A DNA stretch of 64,000 nt, from NCBI RefSeq assembly GCF_030123405.1, contig NZ_CP126110.1, positions 4,960,001-5,024,000 on the forward strand, read 5' to 3'. Positions 53,572 through 61,737 of this stretch are shown here, piece by piece (positions within the stretch are counted from its first letter, which is position 1; each line of letters opens with the position of its first letter). The notes beneath the pieces are model-generated. The model was not told the DNA's origin and searched no databases. It saw only the letters and a list, made by a program, of their open reading frames with translations. The position numbers were made by a program, and so were the translations under genes. Origin of the DNA: Neobacillus sp. WH10 (GTDB lineage Bacteria; Bacillota; Bacilli; Bacillales; Cytobacillaceae).

Positions 53572-55059
53572 TTAATTCCCTCCCGTTGCAGCATGCATGA
53601 TTGTTTCTTGTGTTGCCTCTTGACGTGTTAGTTCTGTGACGAGTTTTCCTTCATGCATGACAAGAATTCTGTCGCTCATTCCTAAGATTTCGGGTAACTC
53701 AGACGAAATCATTAAGATGGTAACGCCTTCATTGGTAAGTTCATTCATAATTTCATAGATCTCTTTTTTTGCCCCAATATCGACTCCACGAGTCGGTTCA
53801 TCAAGGATGAGTAATTTCGGCTTAATTCCTAGCCATTTACCAAACACAATTTTTTGCTGATTTCCACCACTAAGTGCTTTGACGCTTAAAGATGGACTGC
53901 TCGTTTTGATCCGTAATTTCTGAATCATTTCCTTAACAAGTTTGTTTTCTTTTTGATTAGAAATAACTCCTTTTGAGGCAATATCATTAAGGTTTGGAAG
54001 TGCAATGTTTTCCTTTACACTTAAATCAAGAACAAGCCCTTCTCCCTTACGATCTTCTGTCACATAACCAATACCGTGCTTAATGGCATCCATTGGTCGT
54101 TTAATTACTACTTCTTTTCCATCTAGATACACTTTTCCACTTTGCTTAGTTACCCCAAACAAGGCCTTAACAATCTCGGTCCGTCCGGCACCCATCAGTC
54201 CAGCCACACCTACGATTTCACCTTTTTTCGCTGAAAAAGAAATATCCTTAATTCGTTTTCCATCACTTAAACCTTCGACACGAAAACGTTCTACATCTTC
54301 ATATGGAATACGTTCTGGATAACGTTCACCGAGCTCGCGTCCAACCATCATTTGAACGACTTTATCTAAATCTAAATTCTTCACTTCTTCGGTTCCAACA
54401 TACGTTCCATCACGTAGTACAGTAATGCGATCACACATTGCAAATATTTCTTCCATACGGTGAGATATATAGACAATTGATACACCTTGCGCTTTTAATT
54501 CATTCATAATGTCAAACAAATGCTCAATTTCTCGATCCGTCAAAGCGGCAGTAGGCTCGTCCATTATTAGAACCTTAGCATTAATGGATAGAGCACGTGC
54601 AATCTCAATCATTTGCTGTTGACCAATGGAAAGATTTTTAACCTCTTCTCGAGGGTCTATGTCTAATCCTAATTGTTTCAAGTACTGTTTTGTTTTTTCG
54701 TTCATTTCAGCTGTTCTTAAGATGCCTGATTTTCCATAACAAAGATCGCGTCCAAGGAACATATTTTCCATAACAGATAAGGAAGGAATGACATTTAATT
54801 CTTGATGAATAATAGCAATCCCATGTTTTTCTGCATCCTTCGGACTTTTAAATGAAAATTCATGTCCATCAACGCGGATGATTCCTTCATCTTTATCATA
54901 TATACCAAGTAAAATTTTCATTAAAGTAGATTTTCCAGCACCATTCTCACCCATTAGAGCGTGAATTTCACCTAGTTTTAAAGAAAAATCGACCTTTTTT
55001 AGTACTGGGACACCGTTGAACGACTTAGAAATATTGTTCATTTCAATAACATTCATCAT
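53572..55059 (-). CDS. rbsA: Ribose ABC transporter ATPase
   Basis: 495 residues from ATG 55059 (AAAGGATG 7 nt upstream). Tandem ATPase: GENGAGKST, VLIMDEPTAAL in domain 1; LMGAGRTE, LSGGNQQK and LILDEPTRGVDIGAK in domain 2. It drives ribose import with rbsC. A 139-nt gap separates it from rbsD, in which I see no further element. Confidence 0.93.
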   Translation of the reverse strand: MMNVIEMNNISKSFNGVPVLKKVDFSLKLGEIHALMGENGAGKSTLMKILLGIYDKDEGIIRVDGHEFSFKSPKDAEKHGIAIIHQELNVIPSLSVMENMFLGRDLCYGKSGILRTAEMNEKTKQYLKQLGLDIDPREEVKNLSIGQQQMIEIARALSINAKVLIMDEPTAALTDREIEHLFDIMNELKAQGVSIVYISHRMEEIFAMCDRITVLRDGTYVGTEEVKNLDLDKVVQMMVGRELGERYPERIPYEDVERFRVEGLSDGKRIKDISFSAKKGEIVGVAGLMGAGRTEIVKALFGVTKQSGKVYLDGKEVVIKRPMDAIKHGIGYVTEDRKGEGLVLDLSVKENIALPNLNDIASKGVISNQKENKLVKEMIQKLRIKTSSPSLSVKALSGGNQQKIVFGKWLGIKPKLLILDEPTRGVDIGAKKEIYEIMNELTNEGVTILMISSELPEILGMSDRILVMHEGKLVTELTRQEATQETIMHAATGGN

Positions 55060-55198
55060 AAAGCATCCTTTTTTCATAGATTTTTATTGTAGCTTTACAT
55101 AATCATTGACAAAACAGTGACTTGGGATCTACATGACAACTTCCAAAATTGAGCAATTTTTGTCAATATCCCAAGGTAAAGCCTATTCACACTAAAAT

Positions 55199-55594
55199 TT
55201 AAAAGACAACACCTGACTTTAAAATAATATTCGCATAAGGAGTGGCTTCTCCAGTCCGAATAATTGCTTTCGCATTGCGCGTTATACTCTTAAATTCTTT
55301 ATGTGGCACATATTCAATCACTATATTTGGGAAACGTTCTTTTATCTGTGCTTCTATTTTTTTGTTACAAGAGCTAATTTCTTCAGCAATTACGATAGAT
55401 TCCACTTGCATTTCTTCTAATACAGTATCAAGCGTTTCGATAAATGACGGGACACCAAGCTTTAGAGCAAGATCAATTCGCTTCACTTGTTCAGGAATTG
55501 GAAGTCCACAGTCACCAATGACGATAGAATCTGTATGCCCTAGCTTCGCAAGTACGGATGAAATTTCTGAGTTAATAACACCGATTTTTTTCAT
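55199..55594 (-). CDS. rbsD: D-ribose pyranase
   Basis: 131 residues from ATG 55594 (GGAGG upstream, ATGA overlap with rbsK). RbsD motifs: ISSVLAKLGHTDSIVIGDCGLPIP with the catalytic histidine, and a C-terminal IRTGEATPYANIIL. Interconverts ribopyranose and ribofuranose for the kinase. The order places it after rbsK, as in B. subtilis. Confidence 0.95.
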   Translation of the reverse strand: MKKIGVINSEISSVLAKLGHTDSIVIGDCGLPIPEQVKRIDLALKLGVPSFIETLDTVLEEMQVESIVIAEEISSCNKKIEAQIKERFPNIVIEYVPHKEFKSITRNAKAIIRTGEATPYANIILKSGVVF

Positions 55595-56517
55595 CGTCCT
55601 GCCTCCACTAATTTCGTCTTCCATTCATCAACATCTTTCGCAGTTGGCATCCCGCCTTGTGCACCAAATTTCGTGACCGAGATAGCACTAGCCATCGCTG
55701 CATAAGTCATTGCTTCCTTTACACTGTTACCTTTAGCAATTTGAACCGCGAAGACAGCATTAAACGTATCTCCAGCTCCAGTTGTATCAACAGCTTCAAC
55801 CTTAAAAGCTTGCTGATGATAGAGTTCTAGATTATGATCAACAAAATAAGCACCATTTGACCCTTTTGTCATCACGACTTTCCCAGGAAGCTTTGACATC
55901 ATTTCGTTGAAACTGCTCTCGACTACAGGCTGTCCTGTAATTAATATAGCGAGCTCGTATTCATTAGGTGTTAAATACGTAATTTTATCTACTAGTTCTT
56001 TCGGTAATATTTGCGCAGGGGCAGGGTTTACTATTACAGGTATTTTATACTTATTAGCGATATTTACTGCTTCTGTGACTGCATCAAGTGGTATCTCAAG
56101 CTGTAGTAAAACAATATCAGCTTGTTTAATTGCTTCCTCTGCTTTTGCAACGACTTCCCGTGTTACTGCAAAGTTAGCACCTGGAACGACAATAATTGAA
56201 TTGTCTCCCTCCTGAACATTAATGGATGCAATTCCAGTTGAACAATGTGGTACCGGTTCCACATAACTTGTATTGACACCTTCATTTCTTAAGGTGGCAA
56301 TTAGCTCCGTTCCAAAAGCATCATTTCCAACACAACCTACCATCTTTACATCTGCACCTAATCTAGCACAGGCAACTGCTTGATTTGCCCCTTTTCCACC
56401 AGGTAAAGTAGAAAAGGATTGTCCAAACACTGTTTCACCAAGCTTTGGAATTGCAGCTGTTTTCACAACTAAATCCATATTCATACTTCCGATGACTGTT
56501 ACTTTTGGTCCATTCAT
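55591..56517 (-). CDS. rbsK: Ribokinase
   Basis: 308 residues. PfkB motifs: GSMNMDLVVKT and LPGGKGANQAVACARLGA at the N-terminus, and AVDTTGAGDTFNAVFA with the catalytic Asp near residue 250. Phosphorylates ribose to ribose-5-phosphate. Its start overlaps the rbsR stop by 4 nt (ATGA). Confidence 0.95.
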   Translation of the reverse strand: MNGPKVTVIGSMNMDLVVKTAAIPKLGETVFGQSFSTLPGGKGANQAVACARLGADVKMVGCVGNDAFGTELIATLRNEGVNTSYVEPVPHCSTGIASINVQEGDNSIIVVPGANFAVTREVVAKAEEAIKQADIVLLQLEIPLDAVTEAVNIANKYKIPVIVNPAPAQILPKELVDKITYLTPNEYELAILITGQPVVESSFNEMMSKLPGKVVMTKGSNGAYFVDHNLELYHQQAFKVEAVDTTGAGDTFNAVFAVQIAKGNSVKEAMTYAAMASAISVTKFGAQGGMPTAKDVDEWKTKLVEAGR

Positions 56518-57506
56518 GTTGATAACCTCCTCGTCGTTCTACGTTCAACCAACTGGACATCTAGTTTATGATGAGTAGATTCGAGCGGTACTTCTTCAAT
56601 CAATTTCACTAATATTCTTGCTGCAATTGCACCCATATCATAAATTGGCTGTGCAATCGTTGTTAATTCAGGATAAATCATTTCTCCTAAAGCAATACCA
56701 TCAAATCCGATAACAGATATATCATCTGGAACACGCAAGCCATGCATTTGAATGGCTTTAAGGGCACCAATCGCCATTAAATCGTTCCCTGCAAAAATCC
56801 CATCAATACTTGAATCTCTTTCTAGTAATTCAAAGGTTACTTTTGTTGCTTTTTTTATATCATAATCAGCAGCAACGATTAAATTTCCATCAAAACATCC
56901 CTTTGCTTTTAACACGTCTATGTATCCATCTCGTCTTTCGCGAGCATTTCTAATTGTTTCAGGTCCTTGAAGATGGGCAATGTGTTTACAACCAGTTGAT
57001 AATAAAAACTCTGTTGCTAGTTTTGCTCCTTCATAGTTTCCGCCTTCAACAGATGGAATCTTTTCGCTAGTGACATGACGGTCAAGTGTAACAATTGGAA
57101 TTTGTGAAAAAAGTTCTTGATCAATGACAAAATTACTTGTAGAAATGATGATTCCATCAATATATTTTTGTTTTAAAATATCAATGTACTCTTGTTCTTT
57201 CTCAACACTACCGTCTGAGTTGCACAACACAACCGTGTAACCATAAATCTGCATGACATCTTCGATCGCTCGTGCAAGCTCTGGAAAAAACGGATTCGTA
57301 ATATCGGGTAAAATCAGTCCAATTGTATTTGTTTTTTTATTATTTAAACTTCTAGCGACACTACTCGGAGTATAATTTAATTCCTTAATGGCCTTTAACA
57401 CTTTTTTTTCTGTTTCTATGTGAACATAACCGCGCTGGTTCAAAACTCGTGAAACAGTCGCAACAGAAACACCAGCTAGCTTCGCCACACTTCTAATTGT
57501 TGCCAT
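56514..57506 (-). CDS. rbsR: Ribose operon repressor (LacI family)
   Basis: 330 residues from ATG 57506 (AAGGGATGG 9 nt upstream); a longer frame to 57554 runs through the operator and is rejected. LacI helix-turn-helix ATIRSVAKLAGVSVATVSRVLNQRG and a ribose-binding-protein-like domain (NTIGLILPDITNPFFPELARAIE, DISVIGFDGI). First gene of the operon, with two operator palindromes upstream. Confidence 0.93.
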   Translation of the reverse strand: MATIRSVAKLAGVSVATVSRVLNQRGYVHIETEKKVLKAIKELNYTPSSVARSLNNKKTNTIGLILPDITNPFFPELARAIEDVMQIYGYTVVLCNSDGSVEKEQEYIDILKQKYIDGIIISTSNFVIDQELFSQIPIVTLDRHVTSEKIPSVEGGNYEGAKLATEFLLSTGCKHIAHLQGPETIRNARERRDGYIDVLKAKGCFDGNLIVAADYDIKKATKVTFELLERDSSIDGIFAGNDLMAIGALKAIQMHGLRVPDDISVIGFDGIALGEMIYPELTTIAQPIYDMGAIAARILVKLIEEVPLESTHHKLDVQLVERRTTRRLST

Positions 57507-57537
57507 GCTACTAAACCATCCCTTATAAAAAATCAAC

Positions 57538-57551
57538 TGTAATCGGTTACA
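57538..57551. promoter_or_regulatory. RbsR/CcpA-type operator 1
   Basis: TGTAATCGGTTACA, LacI-type half-sites around a central CG, 31 nt upstream of rbsR. Confidence 0.75.
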
Positions 57552-57593
57552 CATATTTCAATATTGTTCTTTACATTCTTATAAAACATTATC

Positions 57594-57607
57594 TGTAACC
57601 GGTTACA
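57594..57607. promoter_or_regulatory. RbsR/CcpA-type operator 2
   Basis: TGTAACCGGTTACA, a perfect palindrome 56 bp from operator 1, suitable for DNA looping or dual RbsR/CcpA control. Confidence 0.75.
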
Positions 57608-57662
57608 CATATCATAATATTATTTTTTTTTTATGTCAAAGCATTTTTTTATAGGGCTATTG

Positions 57663-57690
57663 AATCTTCAACTCTTGCACCTTTTAGTTT
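57663..57690 (+). repeat. Dispersed element, copy 1
   Basis: AATCTTCAACTCTTGCACC and a TTAGTTT end; related copies at 58783 and 59125. Confidence 0.5.
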
Positions 57691-57759
57691 AAATACAATA
57701 TTTCATATTCTTGCTTTCTATGATGGGGTAGCACCAGGAAAATATACAACGTTAAATAT

Positions 57760-57803
57760 AAAAAGCCCAATTCCTCTTAAATTTGAGAAATTAGGCTCTT
57801 TTT
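57760..57803. terminator. Terminator between rbs region and alkD-like gene
   Basis: AAAAAGCC-AATT-CTC arm pairs with GAG-AATT-GGCTCTTTTT arm, so it can act on both strands. Confidence 0.7.
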
Positions 57804-57912
57804 CGTTATTCCATTAAAGCGCGCGATTGTTGAATAGCCACCGATACTTGCTTGTCAGCAACCTTCGAATGATGTATGGAGCTCTCGTTTCAGTTAGTGT
57901 AGTCAAACGATG

Positions 57913-58620
57913 CTAACACCTGACATATTTGCGTTTGAAACCAATTCTCCCTCTATCTATTTCCTTTTGGATATTCTCGGAAGCAAGCAAAATACTGCTT
58001 TTTTTCTTATCCCTCCTGATTTCGACTGGTCCTACTGCCTTTGCAGTTTCAATCGCCTTATCATGGAGCGGTAAATAGGAAATCCCGACTGTGTAAATAA
58101 AATTATTCATAGCAGATTTTGTTCGATCAGGAGATTCGTGAATCGTATTTTCTACCTGATCAAGCATACTGGCAATCTTACTTGCACTAAATTCGCTGTC
58201 CGGTCGATTACCCAAAAGCCAGCAGTAACAGCTCCAGCCTGCCGACATTCTAAGTTCTTCCCCGCTTGCGATCCATTTATCAGCAACAGCTTGCGCAATA
58301 TCGGTTTCAGCCAAAGTGACTGCAACCACATAATCAGACAGCATATAAAAATACGCCGCATCTATCCAACGTTCAAAATCCGCCTCGGTCATTGTCATTG
58401 GATCCGCAATGATGCCGGCAAAATACATGGCATCATAGTTCCCGGTGGCGTAAAGCTGCTCGGCTAAAGGCTGATTTTTCTTGATTTTCTTTGCGAGTGG
58501 CTTCATTGCACCTGTAGCCACCCCAAAAAGCGGCTCATGTGCACCATTGCTTACGTAAGTCTTTTTAATTCGTTCCTTGCCGAGCGCTTCCAGCTCTTGC
58601 ATAACTAATTCGAAATCCAT
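57913..58620 (-). CDS. AlkD-like DNA alkylation repair protein (HEAT-repeat)
   Basis: 235 residues, all alpha-helical in appearance, matching the DNA alkylation repair (AlkC/AlkD) superfamily: YVSNGAHEPLFGVATGAMKPLAKKIKKN at the N-terminus, YDAMYFAGIIADP, MSAGWSCYCWLLG, and a lysine/arginine-rich C-terminus for DNA contact. Family members excise or sense alkylated bases. Monocistronic; AAGGAAG lies upstream of ATG 58620. Confidence 0.85.
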   Translation of the reverse strand: MDFELVMQELEALGKERIKKTYVSNGAHEPLFGVATGAMKPLAKKIKKNQPLAEQLYATGNYDAMYFAGIIADPMTMTEADFERWIDAAYFYMLSDYVVAVTLAETDIAQAVADKWIASGEELRMSAGWSCYCWLLGNRPDSEFSASKIASMLDQVENTIHESPDRTKSAMNNFIYTVGISYLPLHDKAIETAKAVGPVEIRRDKKKSSILLASENIQKEIDRGRIGFKRKYVRC

Positions 58621-58782
58621 CGTTTTGCACTTCCTTCCTTTATGAACATATACATTTCATTGTAACCATTTAGCTTATATTCATTATCGTAACTATTATA
58701 CAGAACGTATATTCGCAATATACCACATATTGCATGTGTGTGGAAGGTCCACATTAAAATAAGCTGCCAAAATGACAGCTAC

Positions 58783-58810
58783 GATCTTAAACTCTTGTAC
58801 CCGTTAGCTT
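58783..58810 (+). repeat. Dispersed element, copy 2
   Basis: GATCTTAAACTCTTGTACCC followed by GTTAGCTT, preceded by a GCTGCCAAAATGACAGC hairpin. Related to copies 1 and 3. Confidence 0.5.
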
Positions 58811-58829
58811 AACAAGATAGAGTTTAATT

Positions 58830-58976
58830 TTATCTATTTAATTGTTTATCTATGGCTATGAGGACACTCAATATTGCTCCCAATAATATTCCTATTCCTA
58901 TTTGTTCTGAATACGTACCCATCAAATATCCAATTAATATACCAATTGTCAAATATGGAATTAGTTCTTTTCTCAT
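58830..58976 (-). CDS. Small hydrophobic protein (48 aa)
   Basis: From ATG 58976 with GAGGT 5 nt upstream; the frame is open to 59096. Two hydrophobic spans (LIPYLTIGILIGYLMGTY and IGIGILLGAILSVLIAI) joined by a short SEQ turn form a helical hairpin, ending in DKQLNR. No family recognised. Confidence 0.5.
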   Translation of the reverse strand: MRKELIPYLTIGILIGYLMGTYSEQIGIGILLGAILSVLIAIDKQLNR

Positions 58977-59124
58977 CCCATACCTCAAATTTATAGACAT
59001 TATTACTGATAATTCTACACGCAAAAGAATATTACCTTTAAAATAGGAAAATTTGTATCTGAAATGACTGTCTCCTTGATACTGCTTCATTAGCACAAAG
59101 GAAAAGCCGCCAATAAGGGCAGCA

Positions 59125-59152
59125 GATCTTCAACTCTTGCACCCGTTCCTTT
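59125..59152 (+). repeat. Dispersed element, copy 3
   Basis: GATCTTCAACTCTTGCACCC followed by GTTCCTTT, preceded by a GCCGCC...GGGCAGC hairpin as in copy 2. In 58977-59254 I see no gene. Confidence 0.5.
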
Positions 59153-59254
59153 AAGTAAAGTTCTTCACAAACTCACAAATCGTTGAATGAGAAAATGATA
59201 TTATCTCTTTTGAAGTAATGCGGGATAGTTTATTAAACTATTTAGTTATGCGAG

Positions 59255-59362
59255 TTATTTTTCCTTTTCTTTTTTCCAAGTATTAGTTATTCCATTAAAG
59301 GGTTCCGTTACTATCGGGGTTTCATTTTCAATTAACTTATTTAGTTGAGTAGCATCATTCAG
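59255..59362 (-). CDS. Candidate 35-aa peptide downstream of tetR
   Basis: An open frame starts directly after the tetR stop; a GAGAGGAG site precedes a CTG at 59362, while a TTG at 59377 touches the tetR stop. It would encode NDATQLNKLIENETPIV then TEPFNGITNTWKKEKEK. Hydrophilic, with protein-like composition. The non-ATG start makes it uncertain. Confidence 0.3.
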   Translation of the reverse strand: MNDATQLNKLIENETPIVTEPFNGITNTWKKEKEK

Positions 59363-59377
59363 AGAGACTCCTCTCAA

Positions 59378-59953
59378 TTATTTAAGCTTTTTTTGTGCAA
59401 CCCCATTTAGATATATATCCGATATTTGTTCAGCCAGAAATATAGAGCTTTCCTTTCCATTTAATACGTATCGTAAAGTTAAGCTTTCAATCGTTGCTAA
59501 AGTAGACTCGGCTAAAATCCCAATACTTATATTCTTCCTAAGATTTTGATTTTCCTGCCCCGAAGTCATAGTTTGGATTAAAGAGTTCAGTATATCTTTT
59601 CTTATTTCTTCAATATAAGGATTCATAAAATAAACGGCTCGTGTATAATCGGGATTATCCGCCATAAATTTGAATATTTCTTCCCACCTTCTTCGGACAG
59701 TAATTTGAACATTCGGGTCATTTTTCCCAATTATAAATTGTTGAATTAACTTGTCCTTCCAGTTCTCAAGAATCTCCATGTAAAGAGCTTCCTTATTCTT
59801 AAAGTAAATATAGAAGGTTCTTTGTGAAAAGCCAGCATTGGCTACAATATCTGAAATTTTTGCTTGATAAAAACCAACTCGCGCAAACTCACTAATCGCT
59901 GAATTCATAATGCTTTCTCTGCTTTTTTCTGCCTTGTTAGGGTCCCGAACCAC
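59378..59953 (-). CDS. TetR-family transcriptional regulator
   Basis: 191 residues from GTG 59953 with AGGTGA upstream. TetR helix-turn-helix: ESIMNSAISEFARVGFYQAKISDIVANAGFSQRTFYIYFKNKEALY. The C-terminal effector domain is of the drug/fatty-acid type. A near-perfect palindrome lies upstream (60000-60020) and a matching perfect one before the DoxX-like gene (60654-60675), so it probably represses both. Confidence 0.9.
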   Translation of the reverse strand: MVRDPNKAEKSRESIMNSAISEFARVGFYQAKISDIVANAGFSQRTFYIYFKNKEALYMEILENWKDKLIQQFIIGKNDPNVQITVRRRWEEIFKFMADNPDYTRAVYFMNPYIEEIRKDILNSLIQTMTSGQENQNLRKNISIGILAESTLATIESLTLRYVLNGKESSIFLAEQISDIYLNGVAQKKLK

Positions 59954-59999
59954 TTAATAATCACCTATCTCCTGTGTAGAGTATTAATGAATTTATAAT

Positions 60000-60020
60000 T
60001 TAGTAACTCTTGAGTTACTT
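60000..60020. promoter_or_regulatory. TetR operator upstream of tetR gene
   Basis: TAGTAACTC, two bases, GAGTTACTTA: a near-perfect palindrome sharing both half-sites with that at 60654. Confidence 0.7.
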
Positions 60021-60097
60021 ATAATACACTATGTATAATTAAGTTTTTCAATACCCTTAAATCTTATTCTTATGTTCACAGGAATGTCAATGAAAAA

Positions 60098-60121
60098 AAG
60101 GGGGTATCAACCCACCCCCTT
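60098..60121 (-). terminator. Terminator after DoxX-like gene
   Basis: AAGGGGG/CCCCCTT stem followed on the minus strand by a run of T residues; 20 nt past the stop. Confidence 0.75.
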
Positions 60122-60140
60122 GTATATAACGCTTTTATAA

Positions 60141-60548
60141 TTAAGCTGCAGTCTTTTGAGAACGTTTAGATGAATCCGTTTTTCTGAAAAGTAGCATATA
60201 TCTTTCCCGATAATTCAATACCAAAAACAAATGAACCAAGAACATACTTACTCCTATAACGGTTATTGATGGATTTAGCACTAAAATAAAGAAAAGAATA
60301 TTTATAGTAATTGGCGCTAATACAGCTAATGCCAAAGGTGCTAGAAGATCAGAGAATAATAAAATACTTCCAACTAACTCCGTAATTTTTACAAAGGTCA
60401 TTAGACCTGAATCTACCTCTGCACTTATTAATTGCTGTGCCATGCCTGTCATCTCAGGTAATTGCATAAAACCAAAAAAATACCCAAGTGCGGAATAAAG
60501 ATAGAAAATAGCGAATAGATAACGAAAAACCAAAGACACCTTTTTCAA
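60141..60548 (-). CDS. DoxX-like four-span membrane protein
   Basis: 135 residues, four membrane segments, start TTG 60548 after AAAGGATG. LFAIFYLYSALGYFFGF and FVKITELVGSILLFSDLLAPLAL fit DoxX-like proteins. A basic tail (KTDSSKRSQKTAA) ends the protein. Its upstream palindrome matches that of the adjacent TetR gene, so it is the likely target of that regulator. Function unknown, probably membrane redox or stress protection. Confidence 0.8.
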   Translation of the reverse strand: MKKVSLVFRYLFAIFYLYSALGYFFGFMQLPEMTGMAQQLISAEVDSGLMTFVKITELVGSILLFSDLLAPLALAVLAPITINILFFILVLNPSITVIGVSMFLVHLFLVLNYRERYMLLFRKTDSSKRSQKTAA

Positions 60549-60653
60549 AATAAAATCATCCTTTTTTTAAAATAACTTCTTTTCAAAGAAAAAATACAAT
60601 AAAGATTACCTATAGACAGCACTTTAAAGTGGTCATACTAACTAACTCATTAG

Positions 60654-60675
60654 TTAGTAACTCTCGAGTTACTAA
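60654..60675. promoter_or_regulatory. TetR operator upstream of DoxX-like gene
   Basis: A perfect 22-bp palindrome: TTAGTAACTC, two bases, GAGTTACTAA. A second palindrome ACTAACT/AGTTAGT at 60641-60658 overlaps it. Confidence 0.75.
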
Positions 60676-60843
60676 TATTGTACTAAATAAAAAAACTTTT
60701 TCAATAGGAGTTCACAAGTTAGTCATGTCCAATATGTGAACAACTTTTGAAAAATGTATGGAGTTAAGATTTAGGGGATTTAAGGAGCTACATGTAAGAT
60801 CCAATCCACCAAATACTTGATGATTCATAAATAAAACCTCTAC

Positions 60844-60872
60844 AAATAAAGTCAATCAAGTTGACTTTATTT
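60844..60872. promoter_or_regulatory. Palindromic operator-like site 1 upstream of DUF3238-like gene
   Basis: 12-bp perfect arms (AAATAAAGTCAA and TTGACTTTATTT) around TCAAG; shares the AGTCAA..TTGACT core with site 2. In the rest of 60676-60979 I see nothing else. Confidence 0.55.
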
Positions 60873-60893
60873 GAATTTCATTGTACTATTCGT

Positions 60894-60918
60894 ACATAGT
60901 CAACCAAGTTGACTATGT
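60894..60918. promoter_or_regulatory. Palindromic operator-like site 2 upstream of DUF3238-like gene
   Basis: ACATAGTCAAC, CAA, GTTGACTATGT: an 11-bp-arm palindrome 48 bp from site 1, 62 nt before the gene start. Confidence 0.6.
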
Positions 60919-60979
60919 TGTTTTGTTATAAAAGAAATGGGAATCGCTAAAAAATATCAATAAACTTTGGAGGTTCTAT

Positions 60980-61564
60980 ATGATTAACATTGTTAAAATT
61001 AGAGCAAGTGTATTTATCCCAATGTCCTGGACTGAACCTAGGAAGGATATTCAAACGGGAAAAGTAATCCAATTTGAAGGTGATTCACGTGAATTTACAC
61101 CATATGCTGTAAACACTATGCGTTCCAGAGTTGAACAAGAAGTAGTTGTAGATTTTTATAAAAAAGAAATTTTCTCATATGCGAACACTGGTATAACAAC
61201 AGAAAGAGTCACAAATTCAGATGGCTCCGTTAATAAGAGAACAGGAAAAGCAAGTACTGAAGGTATTTTGTGCACTAATATTGTATGGGGTTCTGATGAC
61301 GTTAAGTTTCAAATGAGTGCAAGTGCTAGCAACCCATTGAATGTATATGCTCCTCCTGTTGACTACCTATTAACAGTACATGTCATAAATGATGGTAGTA
61401 TCGATATTCAAGGAACACATGATGGATTCCCCTGTTTTGAATTTTATAAGCAAGTAAATTTTGGTCCGTTTGAACAAATTTATACCCATGATTTTAGAGA
61501 AACAGGTGATACGCCTGAAGCTATGGCTGGAGAAATGGAGTATAATTTTAAAAAGATATTGTAA
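60980..61564 (+). CDS. DUF3238-like hypothetical protein
   Basis: 194 residues, no signal peptide or membrane span. GGAGG precedes ATG 60980. Beta-rich appearance with IRASVFIPMSWTEP at the start and PVDYLLTVHVINDGSIDIQGTHDGFPCFEFY near the end. I place it with DUF3238 proteins of Bacillus; no function is known. Two tandem palindromes upstream suggest tight repression by an unlinked regulator. Confidence 0.65.
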   Translation: MINIVKIRASVFIPMSWTEPRKDIQTGKVIQFEGDSREFTPYAVNTMRSRVEQEVVVDFYKKEIFSYANTGITTERVTNSDGSVNKRTGKASTEGILCTNIVWGSDDVKFQMSASASNPLNVYAPPVDYLLTVHVINDGSIDIQGTHDGFPCFEFYKQVNFGPFEQIYTHDFRETGDTPEAMAGEMEYNFKKIL

Positions 61565-61606
61565 AGTCAAGGGTTCTAATTAACAAAACACTTGTCACTC
61601 AATATG

Positions 61607-61643
61607 GCAGTACCACCTCTTTTATAGCGGTGGTACTGCTTTT
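61607..61643 (+). terminator. Terminator after DUF3238-like gene
   Basis: 11-bp perfect arms GCAGTACCACC and GGTGGTACTGC followed by TTTTCT. Confidence 0.85.
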
Positions 61644-61737
61644 CTATTCGCTTATCTCGCGACTTATTGCGGTAAGAACCTTGCTCTAAAACAACACATT
61701 GCATTTCAAGAGTAAAAGTTTTTCTAGGAGATCGTAA

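Noticed and set aside
53140..53631. Plus-strand frame of 163 codons over rbsC
   Set aside because: Shadow of rbsC on the opposite strand, no start signal.
57507..57554. Extended N-terminus for rbsR
   Set aside because: It would translate through the RbsR operator at 57538-57551; the ATG at 57506 has the correct helix-turn-helix spacing and a ribosome binding site.
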